From the NCBI RefSeq assembly GCF_000153705.1, contig NZ_DS022272.1, positions 62,001-126,000 of the forward strand: 64,000 nt of DNA. The letters are read 5' to 3'. Made by a program: the position numbers and the translations under genes. The notes under the pieces are model-generated. The model searched no databases. It was not told where the DNA came from and saw only the letters and a list, made by a program, of their open reading frames with translations. How positions within the stretch are numbered: the first letter of the stretch is position 1; each line of letters starts with the position of its first letter. This DNA comes from Fulvimarina pelagi HTCC2506 (GTDB lineage Bacteria > Pseudomonadota > Alphaproteobacteria > Rhizobiales > Rhizobiaceae). Below, in pieces: positions 18,172 to 28,094 of the stretch.

Positions 18172-19224
18172 TTACGACCTGAACTGCTCCGTGATCTTCC
18201 ATCGATCCTCGTGGCCGCCGACGAAGACGGCGAACTTATGAGTGGCCTCGAATCTTGCGCAGACAATCACGAGCATCGCCGTAAGCGGCACGGCAAGCAA
18301 GCCGCCGGCGATACCCCAGATCCAACCCCAGAACAGCAGTGAGAGAATGATGGTGATCGGCGGCAGTGACACCCCTTTCGACTGCAGCATCGGATAGACG
18401 AAGTTACTGATGATCAGCTGAAGTGCGACAAAGCCAGAGAAGACCACGAGCGGCATAACCCAGCCGCCATACTGGACGAAGGCGTAGAGTGTCGGCGGCA
18501 AGATACCAATGATGTTGCCGATCACCGGGATGAAGTTGAGGAGGAAGTTGAGGATACCCCAGATGACGGCGAGGTCGAGCCCGAGTGCGAAGGCCCAGAT
18601 GAAGGAGGCGACGCCGGTGATGAGACTCGCCAGCGTGGTCATGGCGAGATAGCTGCGCAGGCTGTCGGCCATCTCCGTGACCGTTTCTGAAATTGCACGG
18701 TTGTCCTTCGACTCGTACTCCTGCCGGAACTTGTAGGCGAGCTTCGGCACTTCAGGGAAGCCAAGGATCACGATGACCGAGACGACGCCTATGTAGCTCA
18801 AGACGGTGTACAGATCGCTGAGGACCATCCGGCTCATCGCAAGGACCCGCTCGAAGGCGCCGACCTCGTCTGGCAGGACAGGCAGTCCATTCGTTTTCGC
18901 CCAATCGGAATAACTCTCGAACACCGCTTCGAATTCCTCACGCCGCTCGACGAGCTTTTGTGCCACCTGCGAGAGAGCGTAGAGCACGATCCCGAAGAAG
19001 ATGAGCAAACCGAATATCAAGACGACGACGGTGATTGCGTAGCTCAGCTTTGGTGGCCCAAGATGGTTCGCCCAACGCTTGATAGGCCAAGCCGAAGCGA
19101 TGATGCAGAAGGAAACGACGATGGGCATCAGGACGGGATAGCCGATCTTCACGGCGGCGACGATCAGGATGATCGCGATGACGGCGAGAAGACGATTGCG
19201 CATCAGGTCCGGCTTTATCGACAT
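18172..19224 (-). CDS. AI-2E family membrane permease
   Basis: 350 residues with about eight hydrophobic spans: two near the N-terminus, one near 65-90, and a cluster from about 155 to the end. A long amphipathic segment lies at about 95-145. The closing region with NFVYPMLQSKGVSLPPITIILSLLFWGWIWG matches the AI-2E/PerM family signature. Family members export diverse solutes (autoinducer-2, Na+/H+ exchange, others); substrate cannot be read from sequence. A GAGG site precedes the ATG at 19224. Confidence 0.88.
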   Translation of the reverse strand: MSIKPDLMRNRLLAVIAIILIVAAVKIGYPVLMPIVVSFCIIASAWPIKRWANHLGPPKLSYAITVVVLIFGLLIFFGIVLYALSQVAQKLVERREEFEAVFESYSDWAKTNGLPVLPDEVGAFERVLAMSRMVLSDLYTVLSYIGVVSVIVILGFPEVPKLAYKFRQEYESKDNRAISETVTEMADSLRSYLAMTTLASLITGVASFIWAFALGLDLAVIWGILNFLLNFIPVIGNIIGILPPTLYAFVQYGGWVMPLVVFSGFVALQLIISNFVYPMLQSKGVSLPPITIILSLLFWGWIWGIAGGLLAVPLTAMLVIVCARFEATHKFAVFVGGHEDRWKITEQFRS

Positions 19225-19447
19225 TCAACCTCGAACTCGTTGCCCCGGTCGCTCAGGCGCACTCCTGTGGCAGAACTCGCAACGCCGGTATCAGGTCGTC
19301 TGCGGTGCGAAGCGGGTCCCATTTTCTATGCCCTTCTAAATCGCAACGGTTCGAAGCTTTGCTGGTTGCGAGCGGAAATCGGTCGCCGCCAAGCTTTCGA
19401 ACTCCACGACGCGTTTCAATGGATCGCTCGCGTCAATGGTCCTGAAC

Positions 19448-21136
19448 TCAGCAGAGCCAGTCCGGAGGAGAGTTCGAGAGGCGGCCTGTGACGGCTGCTT
19501 CCACGCAGCCGGCGAGGCTTGCGAGCCGTACCGTGCAACCGGATAGGGCCGGGCCGTAGTGGGCATATTTGCCGGAGTTCGTGACCACGGTTTTGGCTTC
19601 GACCGGAAAGAGCGGGCGGACGATCGAGCACCAGCAGAGATCGGTGTAGATGTGAATACCGGCCTGTTCGAGGCGGGGGAGCGTGCCATCGCCTCCAAGC
19701 TCTTCCCGGACCGCGTTTCCGAGGGTCACGATCAGCGCGACGCCGTCGGCGACATGCCGGCCTCTAAGGGCCGCCGCGAGCCTTCGGCATTCCTCGGCCG
19801 ACGCGTGTGGGCTGCCGATGGCGACGAGGTCGATAGCGTCGGAGCCAGCGTTGAGCTTCGCAATGGTTCTCACAAAGTCGGCGCGGGTAATCGCGCGATG
19901 GTCGGGGCCGTCGGTCTCGCAGTCGTCGGCCTCGGGCGTGATGCCTGCGATGTGCAGCATCGGAGCGGCCGAGGTCGTTCCGAAGGCGGCGCAGAGCGCT
20001 TTGAGGTCGTCCGGCGCGGGGCGTGTTTTGTCCAGACCTCGGAGCAGGGGAATGCGGTCCGGCGATTTCAGGCCGGCGAGATAGCCGATCATCGGCCAGA
20101 CGAGATCGTCGGCGTTGTCGGGGGCCTCCACGTCGATGACGGTCCGCGCGCGGCGATTGGTGTCGAGATAGACACCAGAAAACGGCGCGCGGCCGGTGAT
20201 GGCGATGCAGAGATCGAGGAAGTCGGGATGCTTTTCGGTGCGCGCGCCAAGAACGCTGTTGGCGTAGATGACGGCATTCGACTCCGACCAGGCAATCATC
20301 TCGCCGTAGCGTGGCGGGCCGTCGAGAAGATAAGGAGAGCAGGTGAAGCTCGGACGGCAGCCCATATCGACATAGCAGTCGGCCAGTCGCTGGGCGGGTT
20401 CACCAAAGGCGGTCGAGACGTTCTGCGCGCGCCAGGCCCCATGTTCGACGGAGATCGCATTCATCGTGGTCGGGATCGAGACCCGTGCGCCGAGAGCCGC
20501 CATCCGTTCCGCGAAGGTGAGATTGGCTGGGCTCGCGTAGATGCAGCCGTCGATATGGGCGCGGGTGACGTCGAGCAGTTCGCTCGCGCCCTGCTGCCGG
20601 GCCATGGCGCAGATGATGCGCATCGCAGTTCGCGTGGCTTCACCGCGTTCGCCGCCGAGCATGGCTTGGTCTTCCGGCGTCAGCACGAGAGGCTCGACCG
20701 AGGAGGGTTCGAGCCAATGGGACACGCCGTCGAGCATGATCGCGTCCGGCGTGATGGAGGCATAACCTGCGGCAGTCGCGGTTTCGTAGGCCTCGCGTCC
20801 GAGGCGGACGACCGGAATGGTCACGCCGAACATCTCGGCCGCGATCAGCGCGCCGAGGGTGAGGACATCTTCGGGGCCGCCGAAGACCAGCGCGGCGGGG
20901 GCCCTGCCGGCGAGGGCGAGGTCGAGGTAGACGCCGGAGCCAGAACAAGAGCCTCGGCTCGTCGCCATGACGAGAACCCTACCGCTGGCCATTTCGCCAT
21001 GCTGCGGATGGTGGACGTCTACGATGCGTCCGGTCGCCGGATCGACGCCGCCCCAGAAGCTCAACGGCTCGTCGAGGATGAGGACTGCGCCTTCACCACT
21101 CCCCGCCAAGATGCTTCGGCCGGCGGTTCCCGTCAC
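19448..21136 (-). CDS. AcnX-type hydroxyproline dehydratase (fused small and large domains)
   Basis: 562 residues starting at a GTG that overlaps the epimerase stop (GTGA). The first 130 residues are the swivelling AcnX small domain ([30 protein letters not shown]). The rest is the AcnX large domain, beginning [21 protein letters not shown], with candidate Fe-S cysteines in [15 protein letters not shown] and DLCWCSIVR. Fused AcnX proteins of this kind (type I) are known as cis-3-hydroxy-L-proline dehydratases that give pyrroline-2-carboxylate. The neighbours are trans-4-hydroxyproline enzymes, so the locus probably handles more than one hydroxyproline isomer. The exact substrate is inferred. 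Confidence 0.88.
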   Translation of the reverse strand: MTGTAGRSILAGSGEGAVLILDEPLSFWGGVDPATGRIVDVHHPQHGEMASGRVLVMATSRGSCSGSGVYLDLALAGRAPAALVFGGPEDVLTLGALIAAEMFGVTIPVVRLGREAYETATAAGYASITPDAIMLDGVSHWLEPSSVEPLVLTPEDQAMLGGERGEATRTAMRIICAMARQQGASELLDVTRAHIDGCIYASPANLTFAERMAALGARVSIPTTMNAISVEHGAWRAQNVSTAFGEPAQRLADCYVDMGCRPSFTCSPYLLDGPPRYGEMIAWSESNAVIYANSVLGARTEKHPDFLDLCIAITGRAPFSGVYLDTNRRARTVIDVEAPDNADDLVWPMIGYLAGLKSPDRIPLLRGLDKTRPAPDDLKALCAAFGTTSAAPMLHIAGITPEADDCETDGPDHRAITRADFVRTIAKLNAGSDAIDLVAIGSPHASAEECRRLAAALRGRHVADGVALIVTLGNAVREELGGDGTLPRLEQAGIHIYTDLCWCSIVRPLFPVEAKTVVTNSGKYAHYGPALSGCTVRLASLAGCVEAAVTGRLSNSPPDWLC

Positions 21137-22134
21137 AGGACGCTGAATCCGGCGGCGAAGGGATCGCGGTCGTCGATGAAGATCGTGTTGATCCCGGTCT
21201 GGCGCGCCCAGCCGGCGATGGAGGGGACGATCGCGGAATAGTTGCCGACGGTCGTCGCTCCCTCAACGCGGCCTTTGAAGAGGGAGCCGATGATCGACTC
21301 GTGCACGAAGTCGTCGCCGACCTTCAGCTTGCCCTTTGCCGCGAGCTGGGCCATGCGCGCCGAGGTGCCGGTGCCGCAGGGCGAACGGTCGATCGCCTTC
21401 TCGCCGTAGAAGACGGCATTGCGCGCATCGGCCTCCGAATGTTTCGGTGCGCCGGTCCAGAGAATGTGGCGAAGACCGTTGATCTCCGGATGGAGCGGGT
21501 GGACGAGCTCGTATTTGTCGTTGAGCGCGGCGCGAAGGCGCGGCGAGAGGATGACGAGATCGCCCGCGGTGAAGTCTGCGACGTCGCGGAATGTCTTCTG
21601 CGGTTCAACGATGGCGTAGAAATTGCCGCCATAGGCGATGTCGACCTTGAGTTCACCGATGCCTTCCACATCCACCGTGAGGCCCTCGGAATGGAGGAAG
21701 CCGGGGACATTGGTAAGCCGCACCTCCTCGACGAAGCGGCCTTCCTGGCTATAGGTGATGTCGACCCGCCCGGCGGGCGTTTCGAGGGCGAGCCTGCCCG
21801 GTTCGCGCGGGCTGACGAGACCGTTTTCCAGCGCCATCGTGACGGTACCGATCGTGCCGTGGCCGCACATCGGGAGGCAGCCGGAGGTCTCGATATAAAG
21901 GACCGCGACGTCGCAATCCTCGCGCGTCGGCGGGTAGAGGATCGCGCCGGACATCATGTCGTGGCCGCGCGGCTCGAACATCAGCCCGGTGCGGATCCAG
22001 TCGTAGTCGCGGATGAAGTGGGCGCGCTTTTCCAGCATGTTGGCGCCCTTCAGATGCGGCCCGCCGCCGACCACCAGCCGAACCGGATTGCCGCAGGTAT
22101 GGCCGTCGAGACAGGAAAAGGTGTGGTTGGCCAT
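21133..22134 (-). CDS. 4-Hydroxyproline 2-epimerase (proline racemase family)
   Basis: The start is set at the ATG at 22134 ([13 protein letters not shown]), 2 bases after the upstream stop, giving 333 residues. The family's two catalytic cysteines are both present: MCGHGTIG near 88 and [12 protein letters not shown] near 235. Having Cys at both positions fits racemase/epimerase chemistry rather than trans-3-hydroxyproline dehydratase, which has Thr at the second. The opening [12 protein letters not shown] is typical. It inverts C2 of trans-4-hydroxy-L-proline to the cis-D form used by the D-amino-acid dehydrogenase encoded just before it. Confidence 0.93.
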   Translation of the reverse strand: MANHTFSCLDGHTCGNPVRLVVGGGPHLKGANMLEKRAHFIRDYDWIRTGLMFEPRGHDMMSGAILYPPTREDCDVAVLYIETSGCLPMCGHGTIGTVTMALENGLVSPREPGRLALETPAGRVDITYSQEGRFVEEVRLTNVPGFLHSEGLTVDVEGIGELKVDIAYGGNFYAIVEPQKTFRDVADFTAGDLVILSPRLRAALNDKYELVHPLHPEINGLRHILWTGAPKHSEADARNAVFYGEKAIDRSPCGTGTSARMAQLAAKGKLKVGDDFVHESIIGSLFKGRVEGATTVGNYSAIVPSIAGWARQTGINTIFIDDRDPFAAGFSVL

Positions 22135-22136
22135 GG

Positions 22137-23393
22137 TCAGAACCGTTGCGGTGAGAAGGGGGTAAGGTCGATCGGCGAAGCCCGGTCGGTCAAGAGGTCT
22201 GCGACGAGGCGTGCCGTGCCGGCCGACTGGGTGAGCCCGAGATGGCCGTGGCCGAAGGCGTAGACAATGCGCGGCGTCGCGCGCGAGCGTCCGATCGCCG
22301 GCAGGCTGTCGGGAAGGGACGGCCGGAAGCCCATCCATTGGCGGCCGTTTTCGGTCTTGAGGCCAGGCAGGAAGGTCTTGGCCTTTCGCAGCATCGCTTC
22401 GGCGCGGGCGAAGTTCGGCGGGCGGTCGAGACCGGCGAGCTCCACCGCGCCGCCGACGCGCATGCCGCTCGAAAGGTTGGAGATGACGAAGCCGTGGCCG
22501 CCGAAGGTGAGCTGAAGGCGCAGGTCGAAGGCGCCGACGGGGAGGCTGGTGTTATAGCCGCGCTCGGTTTCGAGGGGGATCTTCTCGCCGAGGGTCTTGG
22601 CGATCCGGTGGGAAAAGGCGCCGGCTGCGAGGACGACTTTGCCGGCTTTTAGACGTGTTCCCGCGGTGGTTTCGATCGTGACGCCGCTATCCGACGGTAC
22701 GAGGCGCGCGACGTCGGCACGTTCGATCGTGCCGCCCTGGTCTTCGAAGCGCCGGGCGAGAGCCAGCACGTAGTCTTTCGGATCGGCGATCGAGTACCAT
22801 CCGGGCGTGAAGGTGCCGTGTGTCAGCTTCGGCGAGAGGCCGGGCTGGAGCTCGGCCATCGCGGCCGCGTCCATGTGCCGGAACTCGATGCCGTGCCTTT
22901 CACGCGCGGCCCAACCGGGGAGAGAGGCGCGGAACTCCGCTTCGCTTTCGTAGAGTTCGAGATTGCCGTCCCTGCGCAGCATGTCGAGCGTGCCGCTTGC
23001 CTGCATGAAGGGTTCGAGCTCGGCCTTCGACAGCGCCATCATCGCGGTCTGCGCCTTCGAGGCGGCGGCGAAGCGCGAGGGACGGGCCGAGAGGGCGAAG
23101 CGGAGCAGCCAGGGCGCGATCTTGAGGGCGTAGGCCGGCGGCACGCTCAAGGGCCCGAGCGGATCGACGAACCATTTCGGCGCCTTGCGGAAGATGCCAG
23201 GCGAGGCGAGCGGCAGGATGTCGGTGAAGGCGAAGGCCCCGGCATTGCCGGCCGATGCGCCGGCCGCCGGGCCTTCCCGGTCGATGACCATGACCGAGAG
23301 CCCGCGCGCTTGGGCGGCGAGGGCGGCGGAGAGGCCGATGACGCCTGCGCCGATGACGGCGACGTCCGGCCAGTTGTTTGCGGCTTGCTCCAT
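22137..23393 (-). CDS. FAD-dependent D-amino-acid (D-hydroxyproline) dehydrogenase
   Basis: The start is at the ATG at 23393 (MEQAANNWPDVAVIG), giving 418 residues. A Rossmann dinucleotide motif (VIGAGVIGLSAALAA) is at about 13-27, followed by the DAO-type body, with a late GGHGFVIS and a C-terminal FAD loop (YAFGHGHLGLTQSAGTA). DadA-like members oxidise D-amino acids and pass electrons to the membrane quinone pool. Placement between the epimerase and the DapA-like deaminase predicts cis-4-hydroxy-D-proline as substrate, giving pyrroline-4-hydroxy-2-carboxylate. About 40 bases separate it from the upstream gene. Confidence 0.9.
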   Translation of the reverse strand: MEQAANNWPDVAVIGAGVIGLSAALAAQARGLSVMVIDREGPAAGASAGNAGAFAFTDILPLASPGIFRKAPKWFVDPLGPLSVPPAYALKIAPWLLRFALSARPSRFAAASKAQTAMMALSKAELEPFMQASGTLDMLRRDGNLELYESEAEFRASLPGWAARERHGIEFRHMDAAAMAELQPGLSPKLTHGTFTPGWYSIADPKDYVLALARRFEDQGGTIERADVARLVPSDSGVTIETTAGTRLKAGKVVLAAGAFSHRIAKTLGEKIPLETERGYNTSLPVGAFDLRLQLTFGGHGFVISNLSSGMRVGGAVELAGLDRPPNFARAEAMLRKAKTFLPGLKTENGRQWMGFRPSLPDSLPAIGRSRATPRIVYAFGHGHLGLTQSAGTARLVADLLTDRASPIDLTPFSPQRF

Positions 23394-23433
23394 GATCGCG
23401 AAATCCGCCGCTTGCTTCGCCGTTCCCGTCAGA

Positions 23434-24399
23434 TCAGGCCGCGGGGGCCAGCGCCTCGACGCTGTTTGACAGCTTCCACTCCGCATACCAGCGCTGGAAG
23501 AGCCTGAACTGAGCCTCGGCAAAGCCGCGCTGGCTTTCGCTGAGTTCGTCGCTCTTGTTGAAGTGGAGGCGGTACTCCTCCTCGCCCTTCAGGACGAGAA
23601 GATGCTTGAAATAGAGGACGAGATCCGGACCCTCGTCGAAGGAGGAGAGGACGGCGAGCGCCCGGTCCAGCTCTTCCGCCGCGCGGCGGGCCGCGACGCT
23701 GCCCTTGGCAGCCTCCTGCGAGAGCGCGCAGAGATGCAGGACCTCCTCGGGCAGCACGTTGCCGATGCCGGTGATCGCGCCCGTCGCGCCGCAATTGACG
23801 TAGCCGTGTACGACGGCTGTATCGACGCCGATCATCAGCGAGACGTCGTCGTCGCGGCTGGTGATCGTCTCGGCGGCATAGCGAAGGTCGTCGAAGCCGC
23901 CAAATTCCTTGAAGCCGCAGAGGTTCGGATGCTCGGCGCGCAGGGCGAAGAAGAGGTCGGCCCTCGTAGCGAAGCCGTAATAGGGGCTGTTGTAGATCAC
24001 GGCCGGCAGGTTCTGCGCGGCGGAGAGCACGGCCTTGAAATGCGCCTTCTGCGCCGCCGGCGCGCTGCCGCGCGAGAGGACGCGCGGAATGACCATCAGG
24101 CCCTTTGCGCCGACCTTTTCGGCATGGGCCGCGTGGGCGGCGGCAAGCTTGGTGTTCATCGCGCCGGTGCCGACGATGACCGGGATGTCGGCCTTCGCCA
24201 GCCGCTCGACGCCGGTCATCCGCTCTTCGTCGGTGAGGAGCGGCCAATCGCCCATGGAGCCGCAATAGACGACGGCGGACATGCCGGCCTCGATCAGCTC
24301 GCCGGCCTTCTTCACCAGCGCGTCGTAGTCCGGCTTCCGGTCGGCGGTGCAGGGCGTCATTAGGGCGGGAATGGTGCCGGAGAAGATGTCAGCTTTCAT
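23434..24399 (-). CDS. DapA-family deaminase, probably pyrroline-4-hydroxy-2-carboxylate deaminase
   Basis: The start chosen is MKADIFSGTIPALMTPC (ATG at 24399), which lines up with the family N-terminus; an upstream ATG at 24438 is possible and neither has a strong ribosome site. The 321-residue TIM barrel shows the DapA-type GSMGDWPLLT loop, the catalytic Tyr (YNSPYYGF near 135) and the Schiff-base Lys (GFKEFGG near 163). In hydroxyproline degradation this family converts pyrroline-4-hydroxy-2-carboxylate into 2-oxoglutarate semialdehyde and ammonia. The final semialdehyde dehydrogenase is not in this window. Confidence 0.88.
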   Translation of the reverse strand: MKADIFSGTIPALMTPCTADRKPDYDALVKKAGELIEAGMSAVVYCGSMGDWPLLTDEERMTGVERLAKADIPVIVGTGAMNTKLAAAHAAHAEKVGAKGLMVIPRVLSRGSAPAAQKAHFKAVLSAAQNLPAVIYNSPYYGFATRADLFFALRAEHPNLCGFKEFGGFDDLRYAAETITSRDDDVSLMIGVDTAVVHGYVNCGATGAITGIGNVLPEEVLHLCALSQEAAKGSVAARRAAEELDRALAVLSSFDEGPDLVLYFKHLLVLKGEEEYRLHFNKSDELSESQRGFAEAQFRLFQRWYAEWKLSNSVEALAPAA

Positions 24400-24512
24400 G
24401 GCTAAGACTTTCACGATTGAAGGAAGGGGTACGGCCAAAAAACGCGGTTCTCGGTTCCCTTCTACTTAATTGTATAATCTTTGTCGACAAAATTCCTGGC
24501 GTTACGCGATCG

Positions 24513-25190
24513 CTACAGATCGATGGCGAGATCGGAGCGAAGGGTCATCAGGTTCTGGATCTGGTCGACGATCTGCTCGGCGTGAGCACGCCCCAGACGA
24601 TCGGCCTCTTCGAGATCGCCGGCCTCGATCGCGGCGATCATCGCCTCATGCTCGTCGACGAAGCGCTGGGGCAGGCGATCCTCGTAGGAGCCAAAGTAGA
24701 CGCGAAGAATTCGCCTTCCGTCGTCGAGGAGCCGGGAGAAGAGGCTGAGGAAATAGCCGTTCTGCGCGGCTTCCGCGATCGCGATGTGGAAGGCCTGGTT
24801 GGTGGCGATCATCGCAAGCGCATCCTGCCGCTCCACGGCCCGCCGGAATTCGGCCTGACGCTCGCGGATCGCAGTAAGGTCCTCCGGCCCGTGATGCTGG
24901 GCCGCGAGCCGTGTCGTCACTCGGTACATCAGGACGAGCGCATCGAAGAAACTTCGAAGATTGAGCGTGTCGATGGCCGAGACCATGGAGGCCCGGTTCG
25001 GCAGGTTCTCCACGAGGCCGTCGGCCGCGAGTTTCACCAGCGCCTCGCGGACAGGTGTGCGTGACACGTCGAAACGCTGGGCGAGTCTCACCTCGTCGAT
25101 CGGGCTGCCGGGGGGCAGGGCTAGTTCGAGGATCTCGTTGCGCAGTATGTCGTAGACGTGTTTCGAACCAGAGCCGCGTTTGCGCTCCAT
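24513..25190 (-). CDS. GntR-family regulator (FCD subgroup)
   Basis: The start is at the ATG at 25190 (MERKRGSGSKHVYDILRNEI) behind AAGAGGT, giving 225 residues. The winged helix (about 10-75, with LAQRFDVSRTPVREAL) is followed by an all-helical FCD ligand domain with metal-type residues (His in NQAFHIAIAEAA, His in VDEHEAMIAAI, His in GRAHAEQ). Such regulators usually respond to the substrate of the adjacent pathway. It precedes the hydroxyproline genes in the same direction with about 113 bases between, so control of that operon is the natural guess; it also follows the HglS/oxidase pair. Confidence 0.9.
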   Translation of the reverse strand: MERKRGSGSKHVYDILRNEILELALPPGSPIDEVRLAQRFDVSRTPVREALVKLAADGLVENLPNRASMVSAIDTLNLRSFFDALVLMYRVTTRLAAQHHGPEDLTAIRERQAEFRRAVERQDALAMIATNQAFHIAIAEAAQNGYFLSLFSRLLDDGRRILRVYFGSYEDRLPQRFVDEHEAMIAAIEAGDLEEADRLGRAHAEQIVDQIQNLMTLRSDLAIDL

Positions 25191-25304
25191 GGACGGACCT
25201 CTTCGGTGACGGCGTGGCACAGGCTCCACGCGAAGCCCGTCATTCTATGTCTTAGGATCTCATCCCCGGCCGGGAAGGTTCAGCCGTGCCGAATGCTGCG
25301 CTGT

Positions 25305-26579
25305 TCACCTGCGAAGATGAGCGATCTGGCTACCGACTTCGTAGACCGCCTCCCGCGGCGTCCGCCAGCGCTGAGGCGTGACCGGCGTGAAATCGAGCGG
25401 CAGGTCGTCGTCCGTGATCTCGCCGAGGATATAGCGCGCCATCATCCGCCCGAAGGCCGTGCCCGGCGCGATGCCGCGTCCGTTGTATCCGCTTGTCGAG
25501 ATCATGCGGTCGCCTAGACGATGCAGCCGAGCCATCCCATCCGATGTGGTACCGATCTGGCCGTACCATTCGGCTTCGAAGGCGACGTCGCCGATCTGGG
25601 GGAAGAGTCTCTGCATCGCCCGACGCGCCCAGCGGCGATGGACGGCGAGCCCCGTGCCGCGCAACGCGCCGACGCTGCCGATGACGAGGCGATCGTCGCG
25701 ATCCATGCGCACCGAGGTAAGGATCTGTCTGGTGTCCCACATGCCGTGGCGATCGGGCAGGATCGAGCGAGCGAGATTGCCGGAAAGTGGTGCGGTCGCG
25801 ATCTGGAAGTAGGGAAGATGAGCGAGTTCGGTCCGGATGTCGTCGAAGGGCGGCACCGAATAGACGTTCGTTGCGACGACGACCCATGGCGCGGTGACGC
25901 TGCCGCGCGGTGTGCGGATACGCCATTTGCCATCGACCTCATCGACGCCCGTGGCGGGGCTCTCGATCAAGATGTCGGCGCCGGCTGCGATGGCGGCTCG
26001 GGCGAGACCCCGGACATAGGCGAGCGGCTGAATGGTCCCTGCGCGCCGGTCGAGAAGGGAGCAGACATAGCCTTCCGAGCCGGTTGCTATCGCAGTCTCG
26101 TCCGCGCCGAGTAGCTCGACGTCGGCGCCCCGGCGCTGCCATTGGCTGGCGCGGATTTCGAGGGATTTTGCGCCGGACCGGCCGACGCCGCAATGAAGCG
26201 TGCCCGCACGAACGGCCTCGCATTCGATGCTGTGGCGCGCGATCAGGTCGAAGACGAGACGCGGCGCCTCGGAGAGCATGGTGACCAGCTTTTCGCCGCG
26301 CGCCTCGCCAACGCTCTTTGCGACATCGTCCGGCGCGGTCCAGAGGCCGGCATTGACGAGGCCGACATTGCGGCCCGAACCGCCGAAGCCGATTTCCTTC
26401 GCTTCGAGAACGGCGACCGGTCGCCCAGCTTTGGCCAGATGAAGCGCTGCCGAAAGACCGGTATAGCCGGCGCCGATGATGACGACGTCGGCGATACGGT
26501 CGTCATCCAGCGGTCTGCACGAAGGCGCGGCCGGCGCCGTCCGCTCCCAGAGGCCATGCGACCGCGGATCGTTTTCCAT
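25305..26579 (-). CDS. FAD-dependent amine oxidase (DAO family; AmaA/PuuB-like)
   Basis: 424 residues with an N-terminal FAD motif (VVIIGAGYTGLSAALHLAKAG, residues about 32-52). The GFGGSGRNVGLVNAG segment is typical of PuuB-like and pipecolate-type oxidases, and the C-terminus has YNGRGIAPGTAFGRMMA. It lies 8 bases after hglS and so is surely co-transcribed. In pseudomonads a DAO-family L-pipecolate oxidase (AmaA) is encoded near hglS in lysine breakdown, so pipecolate or a related cyclic amine is a reasonable substrate here. Gamma-glutamylputrescine oxidase is the main alternative. Confidence 0.85.
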   Translation of the reverse strand: MENDPRSHGLWERTAPAAPSCRPLDDDRIADVVIIGAGYTGLSAALHLAKAGRPVAVLEAKEIGFGGSGRNVGLVNAGLWTAPDDVAKSVGEARGEKLVTMLSEAPRLVFDLIARHSIECEAVRAGTLHCGVGRSGAKSLEIRASQWQRRGADVELLGADETAIATGSEGYVCSLLDRRAGTIQPLAYVRGLARAAIAAGADILIESPATGVDEVDGKWRIRTPRGSVTAPWVVVATNVYSVPPFDDIRTELAHLPYFQIATAPLSGNLARSILPDRHGMWDTRQILTSVRMDRDDRLVIGSVGALRGTGLAVHRRWARRAMQRLFPQIGDVAFEAEWYGQIGTTSDGMARLHRLGDRMISTSGYNGRGIAPGTAFGRMMARYILGEITDDDLPLDFTPVTPQRWRTPREAVYEVGSQIAHLRR

Positions 26580-26587
26580 ATGGACTT

Positions 26588-27994
26588 TCAGGCGGCGTCG
26601 GTGTGCGCGCTGCGCAATGCCTTGAGCGTCGCTTCGATCGATCGCGCCTCGGCCTCGCGGTAAAGCGCGAATTCGTCGATCACCGCCCGGCCGAGCGCTG
26701 CTTCGAACTCCGCCTTGTTGCCGGACGCGTCGGCATTCGACTGGGCATCGGTGCCGAGATTGGACTGGAATATACCCGCGGCCGAAACGGGCAGGAAGTC
26801 TTCGTAGACGATCGGATCGGCGGAGACGTGTCCGGCTTCCACGAGGGCGTCGAGATCGGTCTCGAAACTGCCGCGCCGGGCAGCGTCGAGACCCGCCTCG
26901 GTGGGTGCGTATCGGAAATAGCCGAGCCTTTCCCGGCGCATCGACTCGTGATTGTCCGGAAATTCGGCGAAGGTTTCGACGAGCGATGTCTCGTAGTCCT
27001 TCGCGCCTTCGCCCTTCGCGTCCACGTTAGCCGCCGTGCGGGCTTTGGTGAGAAGTATATCGTATCGCGCGCGGCCTTCCGACGTGAGCGCCGCGCCGCG
27101 CTGTTCGATCTCGCCGAAGCGGGCAGTGTGGCTTCCGGGCTCGTGGCCGGTTTCGCTTCTGAAGAGGATAGGCTCTTCCAACGCCTTGAAGCTCGTCTGG
27201 CGGAGGAGGAGAGGGCAGTCGCGCTGAGGCGGGCCTTCGATCACCGCTTTCGGCGCAATGCCGCGCTCGGGCATGCGGCGCTGCACTGTTTCGATATCGA
27301 GGGTGCGCGGCGTCAGATGGTTGATGTGCGGCCCCTTGAAGCAAACAACGTCGGCGATGAGACGATGAACGTCCGCGAGGCGCTGATAGGTCTCGCGCGA
27401 GACCGTCGCCTCGGAGTGCCAGCGGAACGTCTCGACAGCCTCGGCGACGAATTCTTTCGCTTCCAGCGCGGTGAGGCCGCCCTTGGCTTCGGCGAGCTCG
27501 ACGAGTTCGACGGCGCGCGGCGTGAAGATCGAGCGGCTGGCAAGGATCGCGGCCGCTTCGTCGCGCAGGGCGTCGTTCTCGATCAGGTCGAGACGCAGAA
27601 GCGAGGTGAAGACGCGGAACGGGTTTTTCGCCAAGGCCGCGTCATCCACTGGACGAAAAGCGGTCGAGTGGACCGGAATGCCCGCAACAGAGAGATCGTA
27701 GTAGCCGACCGGATGCATGCCCATGACGGCGAAGAGCCGCGCCATGAAGGCCAATTCCTCCGCCGTCCCGAGCCGGATCGCGCCGTGGCGTTCGTCGGAG
27801 AGGCGATCCAGTTCGCCGGCCCGTTCCAGCCGCGCCTTCAGGTCCGGATCGGCGGCAAGCGCCTCGTCGTTCCGCTCTGCGACCAGCTCCATCAGCGTGC
27901 CATATTGCGGCACCTCCGTCCGGTACATTTCCGACATCGCGCCGGAGAAGGCGGCTCGGATAACGTCGGATGGCACGAGCGGGGCGAGCGGCAT
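26588..27994 (-). CDS. hglS: 2-Oxoadipate dioxygenase/decarboxylase (HglS, DUF1338)
   Basis: The start is at the ATG at 27994 (MPLAPLVPSD) behind AAGAGG, giving 468 residues. Metal-site residues known in the family appear in place: His70 (ERHGAIRLGT, with Arg74), His226 (FKGPHINHLTPR) and a Glu at 295 (RFGEIEQRG). HPVGYYDL and the RQTSFKAL strand are further DUF1338 signatures. The enzyme converts 2-oxoadipate to D-2-hydroxyglutarate, feeding lysine/pipecolate carbon to the TCA cycle. Next to an AmaA-like oxidase it suggests lysine or pipecolate use; a downstream semialdehyde dehydrogenase is not seen nearby. Confidence 0.92.
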   Translation of the reverse strand: MPLAPLVPSDVIRAAFSGAMSEMYRTEVPQYGTLMELVAERNDEALAADPDLKARLERAGELDRLSDERHGAIRLGTAEELAFMARLFAVMGMHPVGYYDLSVAGIPVHSTAFRPVDDAALAKNPFRVFTSLLRLDLIENDALRDEAAAILASRSIFTPRAVELVELAEAKGGLTALEAKEFVAEAVETFRWHSEATVSRETYQRLADVHRLIADVVCFKGPHINHLTPRTLDIETVQRRMPERGIAPKAVIEGPPQRDCPLLLRQTSFKALEEPILFRSETGHEPGSHTARFGEIEQRGAALTSEGRARYDILLTKARTAANVDAKGEGAKDYETSLVETFAEFPDNHESMRRERLGYFRYAPTEAGLDAARRGSFETDLDALVEAGHVSADPIVYEDFLPVSAAGIFQSNLGTDAQSNADASGNKAEFEAALGRAVIDEFALYREAEARSIEATLKALRSAHTDAA

Positions 27995-28094
27995 GGATCG
28001 AACCTCTTCGTCTTCGTCGCGGCGATCATACGCCTCGATGGCGGACGGCCTCAAGCCGGCCGCGCGCCGCTCGCTCGCCGGTTTGGCGGATATC

